NCBI GenBank assembly: GCA_900473205.1
Contig: UCLB01000022.1
Coordinates: 143,690-207,689, forward strand
Direction of reading: 5' to 3'
Source of the DNA: Hyphomicrobiales bacterium
Lineage (GTDB): Bacteria; Pseudomonadota; Alphaproteobacteria; Rhizobiales; Rhizobiaceae
Length of the DNA: 64,000 bases
The notes under the pieces were generated by a model that was not told where the DNA came from, did no database searches, and saw nothing but the letters and a program-made list of their open reading frames with translations. Positions 42,826 to 51,839 of the stretch are shown here, one piece after another (positions within the stretch are counted from its first letter, which is position 1; each line of letters starts with the position of its first letter). Both the position numbers and the translations under genes were made by a program.

Positions 42826-42836
42826 GAGGTGGTGTC

Positions 42837-44234
42837 ATGTCTTCGTCGGTTGCGGTTGAAAACGCTCATGTGGGTGCCAACTCGTGGGGCGCGCATTTGC
42901 GCGCGACGCTTGCTTTGGGAATTCCGCTGATCGGCGCGCAGCTGGCGCAGCTTGGCATTCACACCACGGATATGGTCATTGTCGGCCAGCTGGGTGCTGA
43001 AAAGCTGGCCGCCATGGTGCTGGCCGGACAGTTCTATTTCGTCGTCTTCATTTTTGGCTCGGGCTTTTCCGTCGCCGTTGTTCCCATGGTCGCCAATGCC
43101 TACGGGCAGGGGGATGCGACATCTGCGCGCCGCGCCCTGCGTATGGGCATGTGGGTGGCCACCGTTTACTGGCTGCTGACGGTGCCGTTGTTCCTCAGCG
43201 CCGAGAAAATCCTTCTCTCGCTCGGGCAAAATCCGGCGGTGTCCGCGCAGACCGGCCAATATCTTGCCGTCGCACAATTCGGTCTGCTACCAGCGCTTCT
43301 GTTTTACGTCATGCGCGGCCTCGTCAGCGCTATCGGGCGGGCGGGCATCATTCTTTATGCCACTATTTCGATGCTGCTGCTTAATGGCTTCCTGGCCTAC
43401 GCGCTGGTTCTCGGCCATTTCGGCTTTCCCGCTTTCGGCATGATCGGCGCTGCCTATGCGGCTGTTATCGTCAACACCTTCAGCCTGGCGTTCATCGTCA
43501 TCTATATTCAGACGCGGGACGAGACGCGGCGCTATGAACTCTTCGTGCGTTTTTGGCGGCCGGATTTTCATGCGCTGTGGGAGGTCATCCGCCTTGGCCT
43601 GCCCATCAGCGTCACTATTTTGGCCGAAGTGACTCTGTTTTCGGCGGCTTCCATTCTCATGGGGCAGATCGGCACGCTTGAACTGGCGGCGCACGGCATT
43701 GCGCTGCAACTGGCCTCGATTGCCTTTATGATCCCGCTTGGGCTGGCGCAGGCTGCAACCGTGCGGATCGGCGTGGCGCATGGGCAGAAGGATTATCCCA
43801 ATCTCGTGCGCGCAGCGATCACGGTGTACGGCGTTGCCTGTGCTATCGCGGCCTGCGGGGGGCTGCTGTTTGCTCTTGCACCCGAATATCTCGCAAGCTG
43901 GTTCCTCGACCCCAGCCTGCCGGGCGCGACGGAAGTTCTGGCCTATGCCGGAACGCTGGTCATCATCGCCGGTGTGTTTCAGCTGGTGGATGGCATGCAG
44001 GCGGTGGCCGCTGGTCTTCTACGCGGCCTCAAGGATGCGCGCGTGCCGATGATCCTTGCGCTGATTTCCTACTGGCCCATCGGTTTGGCGCTTGCCTGGG
44101 TTGCAGCTTTTCCGCTTGGCTTTGGCGGACCCGGTGTGTGGTTCGGTTTCGTGGTCGGCCTGTCCACCGCCGCCATTCTTCTAACCACACGCTTCTACCT
44201 TATGGTAAAGCGCGAAATGAAAACGGCCCGCTAA
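42837..44234 (+). CDS. MATE-family multidrug efflux transporter (NorM type)
   Basis: A 465-residue inner-membrane protein with twelve hydrophobic segments in two MATE repeats. The first repeat starts at LGIPLIGAQLAQLGIHTTDMVIVGQLG, where the Asp is conserved for cation coupling, and the second at IRLGLPISVTILAEVTLFSAASILMGQIG. It exports drugs or cationic metabolites using Na+ or H+. GAGGTGG precedes the ATG, immediately after a terminator-like hairpin, which suggests that expression is attenuated. Confidence 0.92.
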   Translation: MSSSVAVENAHVGANSWGAHLRATLALGIPLIGAQLAQLGIHTTDMVIVGQLGAEKLAAMVLAGQFYFVVFIFGSGFSVAVVPMVANAYGQGDATSARRALRMGMWVATVYWLLTVPLFLSAEKILLSLGQNPAVSAQTGQYLAVAQFGLLPALLFYVMRGLVSAIGRAGIILYATISMLLLNGFLAYALVLGHFGFPAFGMIGAAYAAVIVNTFSLAFIVIYIQTRDETRRYELFVRFWRPDFHALWEVIRLGLPISVTILAEVTLFSAASILMGQIGTLELAAHGIALQLASIAFMIPLGLAQAATVRIGVAHGQKDYPNLVRAAITVYGVACAIAACGGLLFALAPEYLASWFLDPSLPGATEVLAYAGTLVIIAGVFQLVDGMQAVAAGLLRGLKDARVPMILALISYWPIGLALAWVAAFPLGFGGPGVWFGFVVGLSTAAILLTTRFYLMVKREMKTAR

Positions 44235-44276
44235 GAACGGGCCGCCATATCGTTATTCGCAATTTCGAGAGTCTTA

Positions 44277-45482
44277 TCAGCGCTCTGCGAGAGCCGGTTC
44301 GCCCTTCTTCTCACGCAGCAGGTTGACGAAGCGGCGGAAGAGGTAGTGGCTGTCCTGTGGGCCGGGGGATGCTTCCGGGTGGTGCTGGACTGAGAAGACC
44401 GGCTTGCCGGTGATGCGCAGGCCGCAATTGGTGCCATCGAACAGGGAAATATGAGTCTCTTCAACGCCTTCTGGCAGAGACTTCGTATCCACTGCAAAGC
44501 CGTGGTTCATAGAGACGATTTCTACCTTGCCGGTGGTAAAGTCCTTGACCGGGTGGTTGGCGCCATGGTGACCCTGATGCATCTTTTCGGTCTTGGCGCC
44601 GACGGCGAGACCCAGCATCTGGTGGCCAAGGCATATACCGAAAACCGGCAGGTCCGTCTTGATCAGGTCCTGAATGACCGGAACGGCGTACTTGCCTGTT
44701 GCAGCCGGGTCGCCCGGGCCGTTGGAGAGAAACACACCATCTGGCTTCAGCGCCATGATGTCTTCGGCGGATGTCTGCGCGGGCACGACAGTGACCTTGC
44801 AATCCAGACCGGCAAAAAGGCGCAGAATGTTGCGCTTCACGCCGAAATCGACGCAGACGACGTGGTACTTGGCATCTGCTTCACCCAGCGTGCCGTAACC
44901 CTTGTTCCATTCCCAAGGCGTCTCGGTCCAGACCGATGACTGGCCGGATGTCGCTTCGATCGCGAGATCGAGACCTTCCAGACCGCTCCAAGCCTTGGCT
45001 TCGGCCTTCAGCGCTTCGATGTCGAAAACGCCGTTGGGGTCGTGGGCGATGACCGCGTTCGGTGCGCCGTTCTCACGGATCCAGGCCGTCAGCGCGCGCG
45101 TATCGACACCGCAAAGGCCGATGATGCCGCGGGCTTTCAGCCACGCATCGAGATGCTTCACCGCGCGGAAGTTGGATGGCTCGGTGATGTCGGCCTTGAA
45201 GATCACGCCAACCGCGCCGCGCCGTGCAGCGGGCGTCAGGTCTTCGATGTCTTCGTCATTGGTGCCGATATTGCCGATATGCGGGAAGGTAAAGGTAACG
45301 ATCTGACCAAGATAGGACGGGTCGGTCAGGATTTCTTCGTAACCGGTCAATGCGGTGTTGAAGCAGACTTCCGCCTGAACCTTGCCGGTTGCGCCGATGC
45401 CGGTTCCCTCGATCACGGTGCCATCTGCCAGAACGAGCATGGCGGTGGGTTTGCGGGTGGTCCAGGGTGCTGTCTCGGTCAT
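44277..45482 (-). CDS. carA: Carbamoyl-phosphate synthase small subunit
   Basis: A 401-residue glutamine amidotransferase. The N-terminal CPSase small-chain domain has GLCGVDTRALTAWIRENG, and the class I GATase domain has the nucleophile in FGICLGHQMLGLAVG and the catalytic His/Glu in SVQHHPEASPGPQD. It hydrolyses glutamine and passes ammonia to CarB. Its own promoter lies 130 bases upstream (TTGACC, 17 bp, TATTTT). It is separated from carB by a chemoreceptor, a MATE pump and other genes, so stoichiometry is not secured by one operon. Confidence 0.97.
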   Translation of the reverse strand: MTETAPWTTRKPTAMLVLADGTVIEGTGIGATGKVQAEVCFNTALTGYEEILTDPSYLGQIVTFTFPHIGNIGTNDEDIEDLTPAARRGAVGVIFKADITEPSNFRAVKHLDAWLKARGIIGLCGVDTRALTAWIRENGAPNAVIAHDPNGVFDIEALKAEAKAWSGLEGLDLAIEATSGQSSVWTETPWEWNKGYGTLGEADAKYHVVCVDFGVKRNILRLFAGLDCKVTVVPAQTSAEDIMALKPDGVFLSNGPGDPAATGKYAVPVIQDLIKTDLPVFGICLGHQMLGLAVGAKTEKMHQGHHGANHPVKDFTTGKVEIVSMNHGFAVDTKSLPEGVEETHISLFDGTNCGLRITGKPVFSVQHHPEASPGPQDSHYLFRRFVNLLREKKGEPALAER

Positions 45483-45613
45483 CTCGTTTCCGTTTCTGCC
45501 ACTTGGGCCCGCCTCTTGAAAGGCAGGTGCAAAGCGGTCATCTTTTTTCGCGGATAAGGGCGCGCGAAAGCCTTCGCGTCGTAACCTTCGTTAAAATCCT
45601 GTGCAGGTGCCGG

Positions 45614-45642
45614 AAAATAACGAAAGGGGCGCGAACGGTCAA
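45614..45642 (-). promoter_or_regulatory. carA promoter
   Basis: On the minus strand, -35 TTGACC (45637-45642) and -10 TATTTT (45614-45619) with a 17-bp spacer; start near 45607, leader about 125 nt. Confidence 0.6.
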
Positions 45643-45661
45643 CCGCAGCCCTGTGGATTAG

Positions 45662-45678
45662 CTGGATTTAAAATCCAG
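45662..45678. promoter_or_regulatory. Perfect palindrome between carA and yqeY
   Basis: CTGGATTT-A-AAATCCAG, 8-bp arms. It lies 20 bases upstream of the carA -35 box and upstream of the yqeY leader, so it may be an operator for either gene. The bound protein is unknown. Confidence 0.45.
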
Positions 45679-45703
45679 TCGATTCAGAGGCTTATGTAAA
45701 TGA

Positions 45704-45791
45704 TTTGCCGACACCCGCTTGCTCGTTTATGTCACCGGCAAAATTATGGAGGAAAAGCCTGACCGGAATTTGCCGGATGTCACGGCTTTTT
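45704..45791 (+). promoter_or_regulatory. Attenuator-like alternative structure upstream of yqeY
   Basis: Three short segments can pair in two exclusive ways: TTTGCCG (45704-45710) with CGGCAAA (45736-45742), or CCGGCAAA (45735-45742) with TTTGCCGG (45769-45776). The third segment lies inside a terminator-like hairpin whose base is AAAAGCC (45753-45759) with GGCTTTT (45784-45790), continued by TGAC/GTCA and CCGG/CCGG, followed by T. The ribosome binding site AAGGAGAG starts directly after it. This is a fold deduced by eye. Confidence 0.5.
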
Positions 45792-45804
45792 CAAGGAGAG
45801 AAAC

Positions 45805-46257
45805 ATGATCCGCGATACATTCGCCAACACCCTCAAAGAGGCCATGAAAGCCCGCGATACGCGCCAGATTTCGACGATCCGCCTCATCCAGGCCGCCGTC
45901 AAGGATCGCGATATCGCCAATCGCGGCATCGGCAAGGACGCGGTTTCCGACGAGGAAATTTTGCAGATCCTCGCCAAGATGATCAAGCAGCGCGAAGAAT
46001 CCGCCGGTATCTACGACAAGGCCGGACGTGCCGAACTTGCCGAGCATGAGCGCGAAGAAATCGTCATCATCAAGAGCTTCATGCCGGAAGAGATTCCCGA
46101 AGAGGAGGTCCGCTCCATCATCGAAGGCGTGATTGCGGAAACCGAGGCATCCGGCCTGCGCGATATGGGCAAGGTTATGGGCGTTCTGAAAGAGCGCTAC
46201 CCCGGCCAGCTGGATTTCGGAAAGGCTTCCGGTCTCATCAAGGAATTGTTGAAGTAA
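45805..46257 (+). CDS. yqeY: GatB/YqeY domain protein
   Basis: A 150-residue helical protein: MIRDTFANTLKEAMKARDTRQISTIRLIQAAVKDRDI opens the family, and the C-terminal YqeY tail (MGKVMGVLKERYPGQLDFGKASGLIKELL) resembles the tRNA-binding end of GatB amidotransferases. Its cellular job is not firmly established; the domain binds tRNA. It is divergent from carA and has an AAGGAGAG site. In many alphaproteobacteria it stands near dnaG and rpoD, as here. Confidence 0.93.
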   Translation: MIRDTFANTLKEAMKARDTRQISTIRLIQAAVKDRDIANRGIGKDAVSDEEILQILAKMIKQREESAGIYDKAGRAELAEHEREEIVIIKSFMPEEIPEEEVRSIIEGVIAETEASGLRDMGKVMGVLKERYPGQLDFGKASGLIKELLK

Positions 46258-46268
46258 CGCTGAAAAGG

Positions 46269-46304
46269 AAAAGGCAGGGCGCATGTGGTTGCCCTGCCTT
46301 TTTT
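46269..46304 (+). terminator. Intrinsic terminator of yqeY
   Basis: AAAAGGCAGGGC (46269-46280) pairs with GCCCTGCCTTTT (46291-46302), followed by more T residues. Confidence 0.88.
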
Positions 46305-46527
46305 ATGCTTGATGTGCGCTCGCGGTTTAAGCGCATAGTCAGGCTCTCTTGGGGGATATCGCCTGACACCAAGCATTACGCACACGCTCGGCATCATGCC
46401 GACGGTACGAAATTAGGCCTGTTTCGGCCCGCCTTCAAATTACAAAAACATAATGTTTTGCAGAGATTTTTTGCCCTAAATTTGCCAGAAGTTGGCGCTT
46501 AGGCAATGGCCTCATCGAGTCCTGATG

Positions 46528-46860
46528 TCAGCTCTTGTTGCTTCTCTGCTCGCGCACATAGTGGCGCAAAATCGCGTTCATTCGGGTCTGGTATCCTTTG
46601 CCTGTGGATTTGAAGAAGTCGATGACATCCTCATCCAGCCGGATCGAGATCGATTTCTTGGTAACGGGTACGACGACTTCAGCCTTCGACCAATCGACAT
46701 CGATCCATTCCGCCCAATCGGGATCGTCGCGCATCGCACGCTCGATGTCTTCATCGGTCAATGCATCGACGCGCGCCCAGTCTGTCGCGCTTTTCTCGCC
46801 GCGCGCGCGCTTGGCCCGAAGCTCATCCAATGTCATTCGCGTGGTAGAGTTTGTGCTCAT
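46528..46860 (-). CDS. brnA: BrnA-family antitoxin
   Basis: A 110-residue antitoxin. The C-terminal half has the ribbon-helix-helix-like DNA-binding region (KKSISIRLDEDVIDFFKSTGKGYQTRMNAILRHYVREQ) that defines BrnA. The acidic, tryptophan-containing middle (DDPDWAEWIDVDWSKAEVV) probably binds the toxin. It overlaps the toxin gene by 38 bases and follows it, the usual BrnT-BrnA order. AGGAAAA precedes the ATG. The 270 bases after yqeY hold only its terminator. Confidence 0.88.
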   Translation of the reverse strand: MSTNSTTRMTLDELRAKRARGEKSATDWARVDALTDEDIERAMRDDPDWAEWIDVDWSKAEVVVPVTKKSISIRLDEDVIDFFKSTGKGYQTRMNAILRHYVREQRSNKS

Positions 46861-47113
46861 TTTTCCTCGCCGCGCGCGCTGAAATAATCCGACATATATC
46901 GCCGCGCATCGTATAAACGACAGTTATGAGGCGGCGACCCAGAGGGCAAATTGCGCAGATGCGGACTTCTCCGTTTCTGTTGGATAAAAGCTCGATATGT
47001 GGTTCGCTAAGCGCTTCCAAGGCATCTTCGAAATCGATGTCGTGCTTAACCAAATTCGCTTTGCGTTTGTTCTCGTCCCATTCGAACGAGGCAAATTCTT
47101 TAGACACAAGCAT
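46823..47113 (-). CDS. brnT: BrnT-family toxin (ribonuclease)
   Basis: A 96-residue toxin: FEWDENKRKANLVKHDIDFEDALEAL is the BrnT signature, followed by the beta strands RLITVVYTMRGDICRIISARAARKNE with the basic residues of the RelE-like fold. BrnT is an endoribonuclease that stops translation until bound by BrnA. AGGAACG precedes the ATG. A palindrome at 47161-47180 is a candidate operator for BrnA autoregulation. The module is inserted between yqeY and dnaG. Confidence 0.9.
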   Translation of the reverse strand: MLVSKEFASFEWDENKRKANLVKHDIDFEDALEALSEPHIELLSNRNGEVRICAICPLGRRLITVVYTMRGDICRIISARAARKNEHKLYHANDIG

Positions 47114-47160
47114 AGGGCGTTCCTAAAAACACTGTTCGTCAGCACGTCCTGCGCTTCCGC

Positions 47161-47180
47161 GTATATTCATTTGTATATAC
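47161..47180. promoter_or_regulatory. Candidate BrnA operator
   Basis: GTATAT (47161-47166) and ATATAC (47175-47180) form an inverted repeat in an AT-rich stretch about 50 bases upstream of the brnT start. BrnA proteins bind palindromes in their own promoter; the match here is by position only. Confidence 0.45.
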
Positions 47181-47296
47181 ACTCCTGTCAAGAGGTCTGT
47201 GAATAACGGGCATCATCCGTTTCTGCCCTTGGTAATCCCGGCCCGCTGCGCTTATATAAAAGACTGGCCGAAGACAGGCAGTGATCCCAGGTAAAG

Positions 47297-49276
47297 ATGC
47301 GCTTTTCAAACTCATTTCTCGACGAGATACGTGACCGAGTGAACATCTCAGATGTTATCGGCAGACGTGTGACGTGGGACAGGAAGAAGAGCAACGCGTC
47401 CAAGGGTGACTACTGGGCTTGCTGCCCCTTCCATGGCGAGAAGAGCCCCAGCTTCCATTGTGAGGACCGTAAGGGCCGTTACCATTGTTTCGGCTGCGGT
47501 GTTTCCGGCGATCATTTCCGGTTTCTGACCGATCTCGATGGCATGGGTTTTCCCGAGGCCGTACAGCAGATTGCGGATATGGCGGGCGTTTCCATGCCGC
47601 AGCCGGATGTGCAGGCGGAGCGGCGCGAGCGCGAGCGTGCCACGTTGCAAGACGTCATGGAAATGGCGACGCTGTTCTTTCAGGATCAGTTGCAGACGGC
47701 AGCGGGTGCCAGAGCGCGCGCCTATCTGCGTGATCGCGGCCTGACAGGCCGCACCATTGAGACGTTTCGTTTGGGTTTCGCGCCCGATAGCCGTAATGCA
47801 CTGAAGGAACATCTGGCCTCAAAGGGTATTGCCAAGGAGCAGATGGAGGCCTGCGGTCTGGTGGTGCATGAGAATGTGCCTGTTTCCTACGACCGTTTCC
47901 GCGATCGCATCATGTTTCCCATTCTCTCGTCGCGGGAAAAGGTTATTGCCTTCGGTGGTCGTGCCATGGCGGCAGATGCACTGGCCAAATATCTCAATTC
48001 CAATGAGACGGAGCTTTTCCACAAGGGCAACGTCCTTTACAACTTCGCCCGTGCGCGGCGCGCCACGCAGTCCTCGGGCACGGTGATTGCCGTTGAGGGC
48101 TATATGGATGTCATCGCGCTCTATCAGGCTGGTGTCGAAAATGCTGTGGCACCGCTGGGAACAGCGCTGACGGAAAGCCAGCTCGATCTTTTGTGGAAAA
48201 TGTCGACACAGCCCGTGCTGTGTTTCGATGGTGATGGCGCGGGCATTCGCGCTGCCAGCCGTGCCGCTGATCTGGCGCTGCCGCATATCAAGCCGGGCCG
48301 CTCCGTCAGCTTCGCGCTTCTGCCTGACGGCAAAGACCCGGATGATCTGGTGCGTCATGAGGGCAGGGCGCCGTTCGACCGGGTACTGTCGGAAGCCAAA
48401 CCGTTGGCGGCGATGATCTGGAGCCGCGAGACGTCGGCGGTTACCTTTGATACGCCGGAAAAGCGCGCTGAACTCGAGAACCGCCTGCGGCAGATCGTGT
48501 CCGTCATCGGCGATGAAAGCGTGCGCCGCTTTTACCAGCAGGACATGCGCGACCGGCTGAATGCGTTCTTTCAGCCGCAGTTTCAGCGCGGTAGTGGGCA
48601 AAGTGGAAACTTCAGGCGCGGTGATGGCAACAACAACCGCAATGGCCAGAGAACGCCGCCGCGTGGAACGACGACCGGATCTGGCAGCATTTCAGATAGG
48701 CTTAGCCAATCGGGCCTCGTCAAAGGCTATCTCGGTGCGCCCGCCTTGCGCGAAAGCGTGCTGGCGCTGACCATCGTCAACCATCCGCAGTTGCTGCTGG
48801 AAGAATATGACGAGATTGCCGCCATCGATTATGAGAACCGCGATTTGCAGAAACTGTGGTCGCAGGTGCTGACCTATGCTGCCGAAAGTGCCGCGGAGCT
48901 TTCCCGTGAAGGGTTGGTTGCGCGGCTGGAGGCGCAGGGCTTTGACGTGTTGTTGAAGGCGATGAACCAGCAGGTGCGCAATGCGCGTCTCTGGACGGCC
49001 ACGGAGCAGGCGGCACCGGAAGATGCGCGCGAGGGCTATACGCAGTCGCTTTCGCTGCACAAGCGGACGAAAGCGTTGCGGTGGCAGAAGATCGATCTCG
49101 AACGCGAGATTGCCGAGGCGACCGAAGCGGGCGATGGCGACCATATGGTACAGCTGATGCGCGCGCTTTCCGAGGTGCAGCTGGAGATCGGTCGGATGGA
49201 AAATCAGGAAGCGATCATCGATGGATTCGGCGTCATGTCGGGGCGGGTCAAGGGAGCCGCCTATAGTCACGGATAG
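47297..49276 (+). CDS. dnaG: DNA primase
   Basis: A 659-residue primase. The CHC2 zinc-binding domain is at residues 36-70 (CCPFHGEKSPSFHCEDRKGRYHCFGCGVSGD in separate pieces), the TOPRIM core shows VIAVEGYMDVIALYQAG and FDGDGAGIRAASRAADLAL, and a Gly/Asn/Arg-rich linker precedes the helicase-interacting C-terminal domain. It makes RNA primers at the replication fork. It precedes rpoD, the macromolecular-synthesis arrangement found in most bacteria. Confidence 0.97.
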   Translation: MRFSNSFLDEIRDRVNISDVIGRRVTWDRKKSNASKGDYWACCPFHGEKSPSFHCEDRKGRYHCFGCGVSGDHFRFLTDLDGMGFPEAVQQIADMAGVSMPQPDVQAERRERERATLQDVMEMATLFFQDQLQTAAGARARAYLRDRGLTGRTIETFRLGFAPDSRNALKEHLASKGIAKEQMEACGLVVHENVPVSYDRFRDRIMFPILSSREKVIAFGGRAMAADALAKYLNSNETELFHKGNVLYNFARARRATQSSGTVIAVEGYMDVIALYQAGVENAVAPLGTALTESQLDLLWKMSTQPVLCFDGDGAGIRAASRAADLALPHIKPGRSVSFALLPDGKDPDDLVRHEGRAPFDRVLSEAKPLAAMIWSRETSAVTFDTPEKRAELENRLRQIVSVIGDESVRRFYQQDMRDRLNAFFQPQFQRGSGQSGNFRRGDGNNNRNGQRTPPRGTTTGSGSISDRLSQSGLVKGYLGAPALRESVLALTIVNHPQLLLEEYDEIAAIDYENRDLQKLWSQVLTYAAESAAELSREGLVARLEAQGFDVLLKAMNQQVRNARLWTATEQAAPEDAREGYTQSLSLHKRTKALRWQKIDLEREIAEATEAGDGDHMVQLMRALSEVQLEIGRMENQEAIIDGFGVMSGRVKGAAYSHG

Positions 49277-49667
49277 GCCTTTTAACGTGTTGCAGGCTTG
49301 TCTTTTTCGCAGATCGACCTAAATAGGGGATAAGTTGGTGAAGGCCCGCGAAATGTCGCCGCAATGACGGCTTTTTTGGTTTTTAACCCTCGCTCTGGCC
49401 ATAAAGGCTTGACGCGACGGGAAATAGCGGGAATCACCATTCCAGGAAAAGTAAGGTGGAATGGGCCTTGGCGGATCGAAACTGCATGCAAAAGCATTTC
49501 CGGATGCACTGTCTTGATGTTCCGCCGTTGGCAGCCGTGGTTAATCGGCAATTAAAGATCATTCCGTTAGGTGTTTGACAGTGATTCGCGGCCATAGCCG
49601 GGTGCCCTTGGGGGTAAACGGCCTTGCGGCGAAGCGGATGTTAGCGTCAGGGAAAGCGACGAGATAG
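49277..49667. other. Gene-free region between dnaG and rpoD
   Basis: Short frames exist on both strands but none has a ribosome binding site or protein-like composition. It should hold the rpoD promoter; a lone TTGACA is at 49575-49580 without a clear -10 partner. No terminator for dnaG is visible, so some read-through into rpoD is possible. Confidence 0.5.
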
Positions 49668-51722
49668 ATGGCAACCAAAGTCAAAGAAAACGAAGAAGCT
49701 GAAAACGAACGCGATGGCGCGACGGATGGGCCGCTTCTCGATCTTTCGGATGACGCGGTCAAGAAAATGATCAAGGCCGCCAAGAAGCGCGGCTACGTCA
49801 CCATGGATGAGCTGAACGAGGTTCTGCCGTCGGATCAGGTTGATCCTGACCGCATCGAAGACATCATGGCGATGCTCAGTGAAATGGGTATCAACGTCAT
49901 CGAGGACGAGGACGCCGAAGAGGCTGCGCCTGAAGCCGACGATAACGATGCCGAGGCTGAAGAGTCCGAGGGTGGCGAACTTGCGCCTTCCAGCGGCACG
50001 GCCCTAGCAACCGCCAAGAAAAAAGAGCCGACAGACCGTACCGACGATCCGGTGCGTATGTATCTGCGCGAAATGGGCTCGGTCGAGCTTCTGTCGCGTG
50101 AAGGCGAAATCGCGATTGCCAAGCGCATTGAGGCTGGCCGCGAGACGATGATCTCCGGCCTGTGCGAAAGCCCGTTGACGTTCCAGGCGCTGATCATCTG
50201 GCGCGACGAACTCAACGAAGGCACGACGCTGCTGCGCGAGATCATCGATCTCGAAACGACCTATTCGGGCCCGGAAGCAAAAGCTGCGCCGCAGTTCCAG
50301 AGCCCGGAGAAGATTGAAGCAGACCGTAAGGCTGCTGAAGAGAAAGAAAAAGTCCGCCGGCTGCGCAATCCCGGTGGCGATGACGATGTGACGAATGTTG
50401 GCGGCGAAGGCCTTCCGCATGAAGAGGAAGAGGAGGACGATGACGAGTCCAATCTTTCGCTTGCCGCGATGGAAGCCGAGCTGCGCCCGCAGGTCATGGA
50501 AACGCTGGATACGATTGCCGACACCTACAAGAAGCTGCGCAAGCTTCAGGATCAGCAGGTCGAAGCGCGTCTGGCTTGCACCGGCACGCTGTCCACGGGT
50601 CAGGAGCGTCGCTACAAGGAACTGAAGGATCAACTGATCACGGCTGTGAAGTCGCTGTCGCTGAACCAGAACCGCGTCGACAGCCTTGTCGAGCAGCTCT
50701 ACGACATTTCCAAGCGTCTGATGCAGAACGAAGGCCGTCTGTTGCGCCTTGCCGAATCCTACGGCGTTAAGCGTGACGGCTTCCTCGAGCAGTATCACGG
50801 TGCGGAACTCGATCCGAACTGGATGAAGTCAATTGCCAATCTGGCCGCCAAGGGCTGGAAGGAATTCGCACGCGAAGAAAACAACACGATCCGCGATATC
50901 CGCCAGGAAATCCAGAATCTTGCGACCGAAACCGGTATCTCGATTGCTGAATTCCGTCGCATTGTTTCGATGGTGCAGAAGGGCGAACGCGAAGCGCGTA
51001 TCGCCAAGAAGGAAATGGTGGAAGCCAACCTTCGTCTGGTTATCTCGATTGCCAAGAAGTACACGAACCGTGGCTTGCAGTTCCTCGATCTCATTCAGGA
51101 AGGCAATATCGGCCTGATGAAGGCTGTCGATAAGTTCGAATATCGTCGCGGTTACAAGTTCTCGACCTATGCGACGTGGTGGATTCGTCAGGCCATCACC
51201 CGTTCGATTGCCGACCAGGCCCGTACCATCCGTATTCCGGTGCATATGATCGAAACGATCAACAAGATCGTTCGCACATCGCGCCAGATGCTGCATGAAA
51301 TCGGTCGCGAACCGACTCCGGAAGAACTGGCTGAAAAGCTGGCCATGCCGCTGGAAAAGGTCCGCAAGGTTCTGAAAATCGCCAAGGAGCCGATCTCGCT
51401 CGAAACCCCCGTGGGTGACGAAGAGGATTCGCATCTGGGTGACTTCATCGAGGACAAGAACGCGCTTCTGCCGATCGATGCCGCCATTCAGGCCAACTTG
51501 CGCGAAACAACGACCCGCGTTCTGGCCTCGCTGACGCCACGCGAAGAACGCGTTCTGCGCATGCGCTTCGGCATCGGCATGAACACGGACCACACGCTGG
51601 AAGAAGTCGGGCAGCAGTTCTCGGTTACCCGCGAACGTATTCGTCAGATCGAAGCCAAGGCTCTGCGCAAGCTCAAGCATCCGAGCCGTTCGCGCAAGCT
51701 GCGCTCGTTCCTAGACAGTTAA
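49668..51722 (+). CDS. rpoD: RNA polymerase sigma-70 factor (housekeeping)
   Basis: A 684-residue primary sigma factor. Region 1.1 is at the N-terminus, a long acidic stretch follows ([25 protein letters not shown]), then region 1.2 ([22 protein letters not shown]), a large non-conserved region, region 2 with the -10 and melting residues ([19 protein letters not shown]), region 3, and region 4 with the -35 helix-turn-helix ([26 protein letters not shown]). It directs transcription of housekeeping genes. An intrinsic terminator follows. Confidence 0.98.
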   Translation: MATKVKENEEAENERDGATDGPLLDLSDDAVKKMIKAAKKRGYVTMDELNEVLPSDQVDPDRIEDIMAMLSEMGINVIEDEDAEEAAPEADDNDAEAEESEGGELAPSSGTALATAKKKEPTDRTDDPVRMYLREMGSVELLSREGEIAIAKRIEAGRETMISGLCESPLTFQALIIWRDELNEGTTLLREIIDLETTYSGPEAKAAPQFQSPEKIEADRKAAEEKEKVRRLRNPGGDDDVTNVGGEGLPHEEEEEDDDESNLSLAAMEAELRPQVMETLDTIADTYKKLRKLQDQQVEARLACTGTLSTGQERRYKELKDQLITAVKSLSLNQNRVDSLVEQLYDISKRLMQNEGRLLRLAESYGVKRDGFLEQYHGAELDPNWMKSIANLAAKGWKEFAREENNTIRDIRQEIQNLATETGISIAEFRRIVSMVQKGEREARIAKKEMVEANLRLVISIAKKYTNRGLQFLDLIQEGNIGLMKAVDKFEYRRGYKFSTYATWWIRQAITRSIADQARTIRIPVHMIETINKIVRTSRQMLHEIGREPTPEELAEKLAMPLEKVRKVLKIAKEPISLETPVGDEEDSHLGDFIEDKNALLPIDAAIQANLRETTTRVLASLTPREERVLRMRFGIGMNTDHTLEEVGQQFSVTRERIRQIEAKALRKLKHPSRSRKLRSFLDS

Positions 51723-51744
51723 GCTTTCGCAGTGGAAGACTTTG

Positions 51745-51779
51745 AACCCGGTCAGTTTCTGGCCGGGTTTTTCTTTTTT
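51745..51779 (+). terminator. Intrinsic terminator of rpoD
   Basis: AACCCGGTCAG (51745-51755) pairs with CTGGCCGGGTT (51759-51769; one wobble), followed by TTTTCTTTTTT. Confidence 0.9.
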
Positions 51780-51839
51780 GGGGATGGTGCTTGCGTTCAA
51801 AACGATTATCTCTGACGCAGCAAAGGACATGACGTTCTG

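Noticed and set aside
49364..49555. A 63-codon frame between dnaG and rpoD.
   Set aside because: No Shine-Dalgarno, no conserved features, and an opposite-strand frame over the same bases is equally open.
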